A stretch of DNA of 64,000 nucleotides from Geothrix paludis (GTDB lineage Bacteria; Acidobacteriota; Holophagae; Holophagales; Holophagaceae), in assembly GCF_022808815.1 (NCBI RefSeq), contig NZ_JAKZLC010000001.1:62001-126000 (forward strand), read 5' to 3'. The number at the start of each line of letters is the position of its first letter. The first letter of the stretch is position 1. The position numbers and the translations under genes were made by a program. The notes under the pieces were generated by a model. It worked only from the letters and a program-made list of their open reading frames with translations. It was not told the DNA's origin and made no database searches. Below are positions 50,782 through 59,746 of the stretch, piece after piece.

Positions 50782-53220
50782 TCAGGGCTTGCGGAAGCCG
50801 ACCTGGGTGAAGGTCAGGCGCAGGTCCGGCTGCAGGGGCAGGGGGCTGAGGGCGCCGGTCTCGCCGTGGACGGCGACCTGGGCCTCCAGGGTGTGGAGCC
50901 AGGGCAGCTCCTCCACGAGCTGGGTCAGGCGGCCCAGAGTCTCGCCCAGGCCGTTGCCGGGCGGCAGGTGCATCCGCTCGAGGACGTCGGCGATGTCCAG
51001 ATCCGTGAGCGGGGTGATGCGCAGGATGGAGCCCACGCCCTGGCGGTGGAAGCGCCAGATGGGTCCGAAGTCGGGATCCGTGGAGAGGTTGAGCCCCACC
51101 CTGGGGCCCCGCCGGTCGGCGGGTTCCGGGAGGTTCGTGACGGGGACGCCGAAGAGCCCCATGAGCTCCCGGGCCTGGGTCACGGAGAGGATCGCGTGGG
51201 CGGAATCGGGCAGCTTCTCCACCAGCTGCTCCACGCGCCGCCGGGCCTCGCCGGCGTTGATGTCCGCGTAGCCCTGGAACCGGCCCGGGGGCTGCCGGCG
51301 GAAGTGGGCGTACTGGACCACCTTGGACAGGGCCAGGGCCGCCGACTCCGGGAAGCGGTAGGAGGGGAAGGTGCGGTGCATGGCGCCCCCCTCGCCCAGG
51401 GCGGCTGATCCCACGGGGATGGCCCCGCTCACGCCCATGAGGGAGAGCAGGGTCGGCTTGGCGATGCCCGTGGTCTGCTCGGCCCGCACGGCGGCCCGCC
51501 GGATGGCCCGGGCCACCAGGGCCGGGTCGCAGTCCCCCAGGCAGGCGAAGGAGGCGATGAGGGCGTCCACCTCGGGATGCTCCAGAGCCTCCCGGCAGGC
51601 CCGCTCGTAGTGCTCCGCCGTGGCCATGGCATGGAGGTCCACCACGCCGGGACCCGCGATCCGCATGCCGTGGGATTCGCAGGCATCCGCGCAGATGGTG
51701 GCCACGCCGCCGGAGTTGCTGACGATGGCCACCCGGTCGCCCCGGGGCAGGGGCTGGTGCGACAGCAGCAGCGCGATGTCGAACAGGTCCTCCAGGGTGT
51801 CCGCCCGGATCACGCCGGCCTGGTGGAAGAGGGCCTCCACCTCCGCGTCGTTCTGCGGGCTCGCCGCGATGTGGGCCTGGGCCACGCGCCGCCCGGCATG
51901 GCTCCGGGCGCTCTTCACGCAGAGCACCGGCTTGCGGTGGGAGATCCGGCGGGCCAGCCGGGCAAAGCGGCGGGGATTCCCAAAGGTCTCCAGGTAGAGC
52001 AGGGCCAGGTCCGTGTCCGGGTCCTCCTCCCAGTACTGGAGCAGGTCGTTGCCCGAGACGTCGGCCCGGTTTCCGGCGGAAACGAAGGAGGAGAACCCCA
52101 GCCCGCGCTCCGCGGCGTACTGCAGGATCACCACGCCCAGGGCTGCGGAGTGGCTGAAGAAGCCCACCCTTCCGCGGGGGGGCATCACGGTGGCCAGGCT
52201 GGCGTTCAGCTGGACCGCCGCATGGGTGTTCAGCAGCCCCAGGCAGTTGGGGCCCACCAGGCGCGCGCCCCGGCTGCGGGCGAGGCGCACCAGCCGCTCC
52301 TGGCGGCGGGCTCCCTCCGGACCGGTCTCGGCGAACCCGGCCGTGAGGACCAGGAGGCCGCGCGCGCCCTTGTCCAGGGCCCGCCGGGCGAGGGCCGACA
52401 CCTTGGCCGCCGGCACCGCCAGGACCACCAGATCCGGAGGCTCCGGCAGGGAGGCCAGGGAGGGATAGGCCTGGACGCCTTCGATGGCCTTGGCCCTGGG
52501 ATTGACCGGATAGACCGCGCCCTGGAATCCGCCCCGGAGGATGTTGCGGAAGATGGTGCTCCCCACGGAGCCGGGATCCCGGGAGGCGCCCACCACGGCC
52601 ACGCTGCCCGGCCGCAGGAGCGGCACCAGAGAGTTGGCGGTGGCCACCCGCTCGCGGATCTCGGCCCGCTCCCGCTGGGCCTCGGGGGCGCTCAGGGGGA
52701 AACGCACATGGATGATGCCGCCCTCCATGGCCCGGGTGGTCTCGAACCCGGAATCGCGGAAGACATTGACCATCTTCTGGTTCTCATGGAGCACCTCGGC
52801 TTCGAAGCCGACGTAGCCCGCGCCCGCCGCCAGACCTGCGAGCCGCTCGAGGATCAGCGTGCCGATGCCCCGGCCCTGGTGGGCGTCCGCGATCATGAAC
52901 GCGACCTCGGCGACGGCCCCGCCATCGCCCACGTAGTTCCCCAGGCCCAGCACCTGCTGCTCCGCCCCCTCGCCCTCGATGGCCAGGAGGCAGGCCCGCT
53001 GGCGGGGGTTCTCGTCGCAGAGATCCTCCACGAACTTGCGGGAGACGCTCGACACGCCGCCCATGAAGCGCATGGCCATGCTCTCCCGGGAGAGGCCGCT
53101 GATGAATGCCTCCACGCGGTCCGCATCCTCCGGGGAGGCGATCCGCAGGAGGACGCCCTGGCCGTCCTTCAGCAGGACGAATTCCCGGTAGCCTGCGCCG
53201 TCAGGGATGATGCTGAACAC
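50782..53220 (-). CDS. GNAT acetyltransferase fused to clipped NDP-forming acyl-CoA synthetase-like domain (Pat-like)
   Basis: 812 residues. A GNAT domain lies at ~18-175 (MIADAHQGRGIGTLILERLA holds the acetyl-CoA loop). Then come a CoA-binding domain (PGSVAVVGASRDPGSVGSTI, ~205), a succinyl-CoA-ligase-like region (GFFSHSAALGVVILQYAAER, VSAGNRADVSGNDLLQYW), and a short C-terminal remnant of an ATP-grasp domain. The phosphohistidine region reads QAHIAASP where active ligases have SHTG, and the ATP-binding first part of the ATP-grasp is missing, so ligase activity is unlikely. Salmonella Pat has a related but opposite domain order; N-terminal GNAT forms are known in actinobacteria. Likely acetylates the divergent acyl-CoA synthetase; the ligase-like part may sense acyl-CoA. 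Confidence 0.85.
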   Translation of the reverse strand: MFSIIPDGAGYREFVLLKDGQGVLLRIASPEDADRVEAFISGLSRESMAMRFMGGVSSVSRKFVEDLCDENPRQRACLLAIEGEGAEQQVLGLGNYVGDGGAVAEVAFMIADAHQGRGIGTLILERLAGLAAGAGYVGFEAEVLHENQKMVNVFRDSGFETTRAMEGGIIHVRFPLSAPEAQRERAEIRERVATANSLVPLLRPGSVAVVGASRDPGSVGSTIFRNILRGGFQGAVYPVNPRAKAIEGVQAYPSLASLPEPPDLVVLAVPAAKVSALARRALDKGARGLLVLTAGFAETGPEGARRQERLVRLARSRGARLVGPNCLGLLNTHAAVQLNASLATVMPPRGRVGFFSHSAALGVVILQYAAERGLGFSSFVSAGNRADVSGNDLLQYWEEDPDTDLALLYLETFGNPRRFARLARRISHRKPVLCVKSARSHAGRRVAQAHIAASPQNDAEVEALFHQAGVIRADTLEDLFDIALLLSHQPLPRGDRVAIVSNSGGVATICADACESHGMRIAGPGVVDLHAMATAEHYERACREALEHPEVDALIASFACLGDCDPALVARAIRRAAVRAEQTTGIAKPTLLSLMGVSGAIPVGSAALGEGGAMHRTFPSYRFPESAALALSKVVQYAHFRRQPPGRFQGYADINAGEARRRVEQLVEKLPDSAHAILSVTQARELMGLFGVPVTNLPEPADRRGPRVGLNLSTDPDFGPIWRFHRQGVGSILRITPLTDLDIADVLERMHLPPGNGLGETLGRLTQLVEELPWLHTLEAQVAVHGETGALSPLPLQPDLRLTFTQVGFRKP

Positions 53221-53326
53221 AGGGTGCCTCGCGGATCGGGGTGCAATGCGACCACCCTATCATGCGCTCCCCGGGGCCGGGCCCTACTTGAGATCCTTTC
53301 TCCCCCTGCATGTCGTTTTTCGTTCT

Positions 53327-53348
53327 GGACGGCCGGTCAGGGCCGTCC
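53327..53348. promoter_or_regulatory. Inverted repeat in Pat-like/acyl-CoA synthetase divergent promoter
   Basis: Perfect eight-base inverted repeat GGACGGCC-GGTCAG-GGCCGTCC, about 40 bases before the acyl-CoA synthetase start. Its position between divergent genes suggests an operator shared by both; no regulator is identified. Confidence 0.4.
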
Positions 53349-53388
53349 TAGATTGCTCTATACCCCCCCAGCGAATCAGGAGGACCAG

Positions 53389-55065
<1,677 letters not shown>

Positions 55066-55196
55066 CCACCGCCCTGGGAAGCCCGCTGCAACTTACCTGA
55101 GGACAGGTATTGGAAGGGCGGGCTCCCCATCGAAGAATGGAGATCCGTCCCCGTTCCCGCCATCCATCCCCTGAGCCACGCTTTCCGGAGGTTCCC

Positions 55197-57032
55197 ATGA
55201 AGTACCTGGACGACGCCCGCGACATCAAGTTCAACCTCCTCGAGTGGCTGGATCTGGATGCGGTCCTGAAGACCGAGCCCTACCAGGAGGTCGACCGCGA
55301 CCAGCTGGCCATGGTTCTCGACGAGGCGCTCAAGGTGGCCAAGGGCAGCGTGGCCGCCTGCAACGAAGTCGGCGACCGGGTCGGCGCCCAGTGGGAGAAC
55401 GGGAAGGTGCGGCTGCCGGACGGGTTCGCCGAAGCCTTCGAGGACCTCGCCTCCGGCGGATGGATCAGCGCCACCATGAACCCCGAGTTCGGCGGCATGG
55501 GCCTGCCGGAGGCCGTGGGCACCGGCATCAGCGAGTACCTCATGGGGGCGAATACGGCCCTGGGCCTCAAGGTGCTGCTCACCCGCGGCGCCGCCCACCT
55601 CATCGAGACCTTCGGGAGCGACGAGCTGAAGGCGGCCTACTGCGAAAAGATGTACACCGGGGAGTGGACCGGCACCATGTGCCTCACCGAGGCCGGCGCC
55701 GGCAGCGACCTGGGCGCGCTCACCACCAAGGCCGTGAAGCAGGCGGACGGATCCTACCTCATCACTGGCGAGAAGATCTTCATCACCAGCGGCGACCACG
55801 AGCTGGTGCCGAACATCATCCACGCCGTGCTGGCCCGGACGCCGGACGCTCCCGCGGGCCCCAAGGGCATCAGCCTCTTCGTGGTGCCCAAGGTCCGGGT
55901 CAACGCCGACGGCAGCCTCGGCGCCCCCAACGACGTGGCCTGCGCCGGCATCGAGCACAAGCTGGGCATCCACGGGTCGCCCACCTGCAGCCTGGTGTTC
56001 GGCACCAACGGCGGCACCCAGGGCTTCCTGCTGGGTCAGGAAGGGCAGGGCCTCGCCCACATGTTCGTGATGATGAATGCCGCCCGGTACGAGGTGGGCG
56101 TCCAGGGCCTGGGCAATGCCTCCGCCGCTCACCAGGCGGCCCTGGCCTACGCCAAGGAGCGTCTGCAGGGCCGCGCTCCCGGGGCCGCCAAGGGCGTCGG
56201 GCAGTCGCTCATCGTCGAGCACCCGGACGTGCGCCGGATGCTCCTCATGCAGTCCGCCTACGTCCAGGCCATGCGCGCCCTCGTGACCTACACGGCCTGG
56301 TGCATGGACATGGCCCACGTCTCCGTCGGCGAGGAGAAGGACCGCTGGCAGGGGCTGGTGGAGCTGTTCACCCCCGTCTGCAAGGCCTGGTGCTCCGACT
56401 GGGGCTTCCGCGTGACCGAATGGGCCCTCCAGACCTTCGGCGGCTACGGCTACACCATGGAATACCCCGCCGAGCAGTACCTCCGCGACTGCAAGATCGC
56501 CTCGATCTACGAAGGCACCAACGGCATCCAGGCCCTCGACCTGGTGGGCCGCAAGTTCCGGATGCAGGAGGGCAAGCCCGTGAAGGCCCTGATGGGCCAG
56601 GTGGGGGCTGCGGTCCAGTCCCTGGCCGCGGATCCCGTCCTTGGTCCCTCCGCCCGGCAGCTGGGCGAGGCCGCCAAGGCGCTGGGGACGGTGCTGCAGG
56701 AGATCCCCGCCCACGAGAACGCCGCCCTGCTGACGGGCCTGAATGCCGTCCCCATCCTGGACATGGTCGGCCATGTGGTGGCGGGCCACCTGCTGCTCCA
56801 GCAGGCCGTCCTGGCCAAGGGGAAGCTCGCCGCGCTGCTGCAGGAGCGGGGCGTGGACGCCGGCGATGCCAAGGCTTTCCGGGCCCTCCTGGCCGGCAGC
56901 TCCGAGGCCGCCTTCTACCAGAACAAGGTCCAGGCGGCGATCCACTTCGCCCACCGGGGCCTGCCCCTGGTGGCCGCCCAGGCCGTGGCCCTGCGCGCCG
57001 GCGAGACTGCCCCCATGGAGGCGGTGTTCTAG
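55197..57032 (+). CDS. Acyl-CoA dehydrogenase with C-terminal extension (DMSP/AidB-like large type)
   Basis: 611-residue FAD enzyme oxidising an acyl-CoA to enoyl-CoA and passing electrons to ETF. The start at ATG 55197 has CGGAGG ahead. Motifs: TMCLTEAGAGSDLGALTTKA (FAD/substrate), HKLGIHGSPTCSLVFG, FGGYGYTMEYPAEQYLRD and the catalytic Glu in ASIYEGTNGIQALDL. A C-terminal ~130-residue helical extension is typical of the long group that includes DMSP-CoA and 3-methylmercaptopropionyl-CoA dehydrogenases. It ends at a terminator. Likely works with the acyl-CoA synthetase just upstream and with EtfAB elsewhere in the window. Confidence 0.9.
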   Translation: MKYLDDARDIKFNLLEWLDLDAVLKTEPYQEVDRDQLAMVLDEALKVAKGSVAACNEVGDRVGAQWENGKVRLPDGFAEAFEDLASGGWISATMNPEFGGMGLPEAVGTGISEYLMGANTALGLKVLLTRGAAHLIETFGSDELKAAYCEKMYTGEWTGTMCLTEAGAGSDLGALTTKAVKQADGSYLITGEKIFITSGDHELVPNIIHAVLARTPDAPAGPKGISLFVVPKVRVNADGSLGAPNDVACAGIEHKLGIHGSPTCSLVFGTNGGTQGFLLGQEGQGLAHMFVMMNAARYEVGVQGLGNASAAHQAALAYAKERLQGRAPGAAKGVGQSLIVEHPDVRRMLLMQSAYVQAMRALVTYTAWCMDMAHVSVGEEKDRWQGLVELFTPVCKAWCSDWGFRVTEWALQTFGGYGYTMEYPAEQYLRDCKIASIYEGTNGIQALDLVGRKFRMQEGKPVKALMGQVGAAVQSLAADPVLGPSARQLGEAAKALGTVLQEIPAHENAALLTGLNAVPILDMVGHVVAGHLLLQQAVLAKGKLAALLQERGVDAGDAKAFRALLAGSSEAAFYQNKVQAAIHFAHRGLPLVAAQAVALRAGETAPMEAVF

Positions 57033-57060
57033 GCCCCTTCCGTCTTCGATCGTCCATGAG

Positions 57061-57086
57061 AAAGCCCCCTGGCGACAGGGGGCTTT
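57061..57086 (+). terminator. Terminator after acyl-CoA dehydrogenase
   Basis: Perfect ten-base stem AAAGCCCCCT / AGGGGGCTTT, six-base loop, followed by TCCTTT, 28 bases past the stop codon. In the other direction it can end the tRNA-Ala transcript. Confidence 0.88.
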
Positions 57087-57091
57087 TCCTT

Positions 57092-57167
57092 TGGTGGACC
57101 TGATCAGGATCGAACTGACGACCTCTGCATTGCGAACGCAGCGCTCTCCCAGCTGAGCTACAGGCCC
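57092..57167 (-). tRNA. tRNA-Ala (anticodon CGC)
   Basis: Reverse complement begins GGGCCTGTAGCTCAGCTGGG, anticodon loop TTCGCAA (anticodon CGC, reading GCG), T-arm AGTTCGATCCTGAT and encoded CCA. The acceptor stem has one G-U pair. 76 bases. Confidence 0.95.
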
Positions 57168-57201
57168 TGGATCCTCCAGTTTAGCGGGCTCTCGCTTCGC
57201 G

Positions 57202-57756
57202 TCAATGCAATGGATGAGGGGCCAGGAGATCCTCCAGGAAGAAGGCAGCGAGCTCTGCTCGGCCCTCCAGCCCAGCCTTGCGGTAGATGGCCTGGGCCTG
57301 CTGGCGGACCGTGGGCTCCCGGGTGTCGCGAAGGGCGGCGATGTCCCGGGTGCTCAATCCCTTGAGCAGGAGCAGGGCCACCTCCCGCTCCGCGTCGGTC
57401 AGGTGCCATCGGTCGAACTGCTGGTCGATGGCCTCCGAGAGCCCTCGGAGCAGATCGGCGGCCTCCGCGCGCCAGTGGTTGGCCTCGGCCTGCACCTTGG
57501 CCAGGTCGCGACGCAGCCGATGGACATCCTGGCTACGCGCCTGGAGTGCGCGGAACATCCAGAGCGACATGGTGAGTGCCAGGACCGCCGCCAATCCTTC
57601 GACGATGAGATGGCCCCAGCCGGCGGAACGGAGCAGGCGGTCGGTGGCCAGATCCAAGATGAGCAGGGCACTTACCGCCAGCAGCGCCAAGGCGAAGGCG
57701 CGGGTCGGGTGCCATCGGCCTTCTGTCGGATCCGCCAGTCCTATGCCTTGCCCCAT
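57202..57756 (-). CDS. Membrane-anchored LuxR-type transcriptional regulator
   Basis: 184 residues from ATG 57756. Two N-terminal membrane helices (AFALALLAVSALLILDLATD at ~18-37; LIVEGLAAVLALTMSLWMF at ~46-64), a coiled-coil helix (VHRLRRDLAKVQAEANHWRA), then a LuxR helix-turn-helix at ~120-180 (LTDAEREVALLLLKGLSTRD, EPTVRQQAQAIYRKAGL). A regulator held at the membrane could sense redox or respiratory state. It is divergent, with 79 bases between, from a cytochrome b561-like gene that it may control. Confidence 0.85.
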   Translation of the reverse strand: MGQGIGLADPTEGRWHPTRAFALALLAVSALLILDLATDRLLRSAGWGHLIVEGLAAVLALTMSLWMFRALQARSQDVHRLRRDLAKVQAEANHWRAEAADLLRGLSEAIDQQFDRWHLTDAEREVALLLLKGLSTRDIAALRDTREPTVRQQAQAIYRKAGLEGRAELAAFFLEDLLAPHPLH

Positions 57757-57835
57757 GAGGCCCTCTCTGCATCGGCCATGCGTTGGATGGCCCGTCTTTT
57801 CACTGTGGCTGATGCTGCTCAGGCGGGAGGCTACC

Positions 57836-58609
57836 ATGACCGGGAATGGTTCGACTTCAACGGAATCCAAGGATGATCCAGCATCCCACGTGACGATCCG
57901 GGTCTGGGACCTGCCCACTCGCCTGCTGCATTGGGCCTTGGCAGGCCTCTTTGCGGCCGCGATGGTCCTGGCCGCGCTGACGTCGGAGCACAGCCCTGCC
58001 TTCCGGTGGCACATGCTCGCAGGCCTGATGATGGTCGCGGTTGTGGCGCTAAGAGTGGTGTGGGGGCTCTTCGGATCGAAACATGCCAGGTTCGGTTCCT
58101 TTTTGTGTGGCCCGGGGGCGCTGTTGCGTTATCTGGGAGACAGCCTGAAGGGGAGAGATGCCCGCCAAGCCGGCCACAACCCAGGGGCTGCCTATGGAGC
58201 CATCGCCATGCTGGTTCTGCCACTGGCGATTGTTGCGACAGGTCTGATGGTGCAAGGGCGGAAGGAGATCTTTGAGGAGCTGCACAAGGCCCTGGCTTAC
58301 GGGATGGTGGCGGTCGTGGCGGGCCATCTCCTGGGCTTGGGACTCCATGCTTTCCGCCACCGGGACCGGACGATCGGGAGCATGGTGACTGGCTTGAAAC
58401 GGGGCATGGGAAAGGAGGGAATCTCCTCGTTCCACCCCATTCCGGCACTGGTTGCGCTCCTGCTCTTGGGCGGATGGGGCGCTGCCCTGGCGACGTCCTT
58501 CGATGCCCGAACCGGATCCCTGGTCCTACCCGGAACGCAGGTGAAACTGCAGCTCGGGGAGGGAGCCGAGCGGGGTGATGTCCACCCGTCGGAGGATGAT
58601 GACGACTGA
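57836..58609 (+). CDS. Cytochrome b561-type membrane protein
   Basis: 257 residues with four to five membrane helices and the Ni/Fe-hydrogenase b-type/b561 layout: TIRVWDLPTRLLHWALAGLF with a haem His in RLLHW, FRWHMLAGLMMVAVVALRVV with WH, then YGMVAVVAGHLLGLGLHAFRHR with further haem His residues. A final helix is followed by a periplasmic domain ending in an acidic tail (VHPSEDDDD). It would pass electrons between quinone and a soluble carrier such as cytochrome c. GGGAGG lies ahead of ATG 57836. No partner cytochrome c is adjacent. Confidence 0.85.
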   Translation: MTGNGSTSTESKDDPASHVTIRVWDLPTRLLHWALAGLFAAAMVLAALTSEHSPAFRWHMLAGLMMVAVVALRVVWGLFGSKHARFGSFLCGPGALLRYLGDSLKGRDARQAGHNPGAAYGAIAMLVLPLAIVATGLMVQGRKEIFEELHKALAYGMVAVVAGHLLGLGLHAFRHRDRTIGSMVTGLKRGMGKEGISSFHPIPALVALLLLGGWGAALATSFDARTGSLVLPGTQVKLQLGEGAERGDVHPSEDDDD

Positions 58610-58626
58610 AGCCCACTCTAGATAGC

Positions 58627-58656
58627 GCAGGAGGCCGCCCTTCGGCGGCCTCCTGC
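58627..58656. terminator. Bidirectional terminator
   Basis: Perfect 13-base stem GCAGGAGGCCGCC / GGCGGCCTCCTGC with CTTC loop between the convergent cytochrome b and korB genes. It has no U-run, so efficiency is uncertain. Confidence 0.75.
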
Positions 58657-58679
58657 ATTGTTGGCTTGACCTGGGTTGC

Positions 58680-59732
58680 CTACATCAAGGCCTGCATGAT
58701 CTTGTCGAGCTCGGCGGGGCTGGGCTTGAGCAGGTCCTCGCCGAGGGTGGCCAGGGGCTCGTCCACCAGGTTCAGCACCTCGGGGAGGGGCGGCTGGGTG
58801 GGGTTGATGTAGAGCAGGCCCGTGAGGAACTCGCCCTTGGCCATGGACTCGTGGATGGCCTTCATGGCGCCGAAGCGGTCCGTGGGCTCGTAGCCCTCAT
58901 GGATGGCCTTGATGGAGACCTTGGAGCCGTCCGGGAAGGTGACGATCTCGGTCTCGCCGGCGGGGATGTCCACTTCTTCCACCTCGGAGTACTGGATGAA
59001 GCCCAGGTCATGGAGGGGGAAGTCGTGATCCTTCACGTGCTTGTACGAGCGGGTCGAGGCGTCGTGGTTGTTGAAGGTGACGCAGGGGCTGATGACGTCG
59101 AGGACCACCGTGCCCTGGTAGGCGAACGCCGCCTTCAGGAGGGCGTTCAGCTGCTTGGGGTTGCCCGAGAAGCTGCGGGCCACGAAGCCGCAGCCCAGCT
59201 CGATGGCCAGGGTGCAGGGATCGATGGAGGGGAAGTCGTTCACCGCGCCGGTCTTCAGGTGGGAACCCTTGTCGGCGGTGGCGGAGAACTGGCCCTTGGT
59301 GAGGCCGTAGACGCCGTTGTCCTCGATGATGTAGATCATCGGGATGTTGCGCCGCACGGCGTGGACGAACTGCCCCATGCCGATGGACATGGAATCGCCG
59401 TCGCCGGAGACGCCGATGTTGATCAGCGTCCGGTTGGCGAGGGAGGCGCCGGTGGCGATGGAGGGCATGCGGCCGTGGACGCTGTTGAAGCCCCAGCCCT
59501 GGTTGATGAAGTAGGCGGGCGTCTTGGACGAGCAGCCGATGCCGGAGTACTTCGTGACCCGGTGGCCCTCGATGCTGGACTCGAAGGCGGCGTTGATGAT
59601 CTGGGCAGTAATGGAATCGTGGCCGCAGCCGGCGCACAGGGTGGACTTGGAGCCTACGTAGTCCTGCTTGGTGAAGCCGAGCTTGTTGGTGGGAGCGGCG
59701 GGCGTGGGGGTGGCAGAAGTCGTGGTGGTCAT
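58680..59732 (-). CDS. korB: 2-oxoacid:ferredoxin oxidoreductase beta subunit
   Basis: 350-residue TPP-binding subunit; with KorA it makes acyl-CoA and CO2 from a 2-oxoacid (probably 2-oxoglutarate) while reducing ferredoxin. Cluster Cys occur in STLCAGCGHDSITAQ, IGCSSKTPAYFINQ and ISPCVTFNNHDAST; the TPP-Mg motif is GVSGDGDSMSIGMGQ. It lies 14 bases after korA. Substrate choice between oxoglutarate and pyruvate is not certain from sequence, but the fused alpha and lack of delta subunit match the Kor group. Confidence 0.9.
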   Translation of the reverse strand: MTTTTSATPTPAAPTNKLGFTKQDYVGSKSTLCAGCGHDSITAQIINAAFESSIEGHRVTKYSGIGCSSKTPAYFINQGWGFNSVHGRMPSIATGASLANRTLINIGVSGDGDSMSIGMGQFVHAVRRNIPMIYIIEDNGVYGLTKGQFSATADKGSHLKTGAVNDFPSIDPCTLAIELGCGFVARSFSGNPKQLNALLKAAFAYQGTVVLDVISPCVTFNNHDASTRSYKHVKDHDFPLHDLGFIQYSEVEEVDIPAGETEIVTFPDGSKVSIKAIHEGYEPTDRFGAMKAIHESMAKGEFLTGLLYINPTQPPLPEVLNLVDEPLATLGEDLLKPSPAELDKIMQALM

Positions 59733-59746
59733 GGTCGGCTCCTCAG

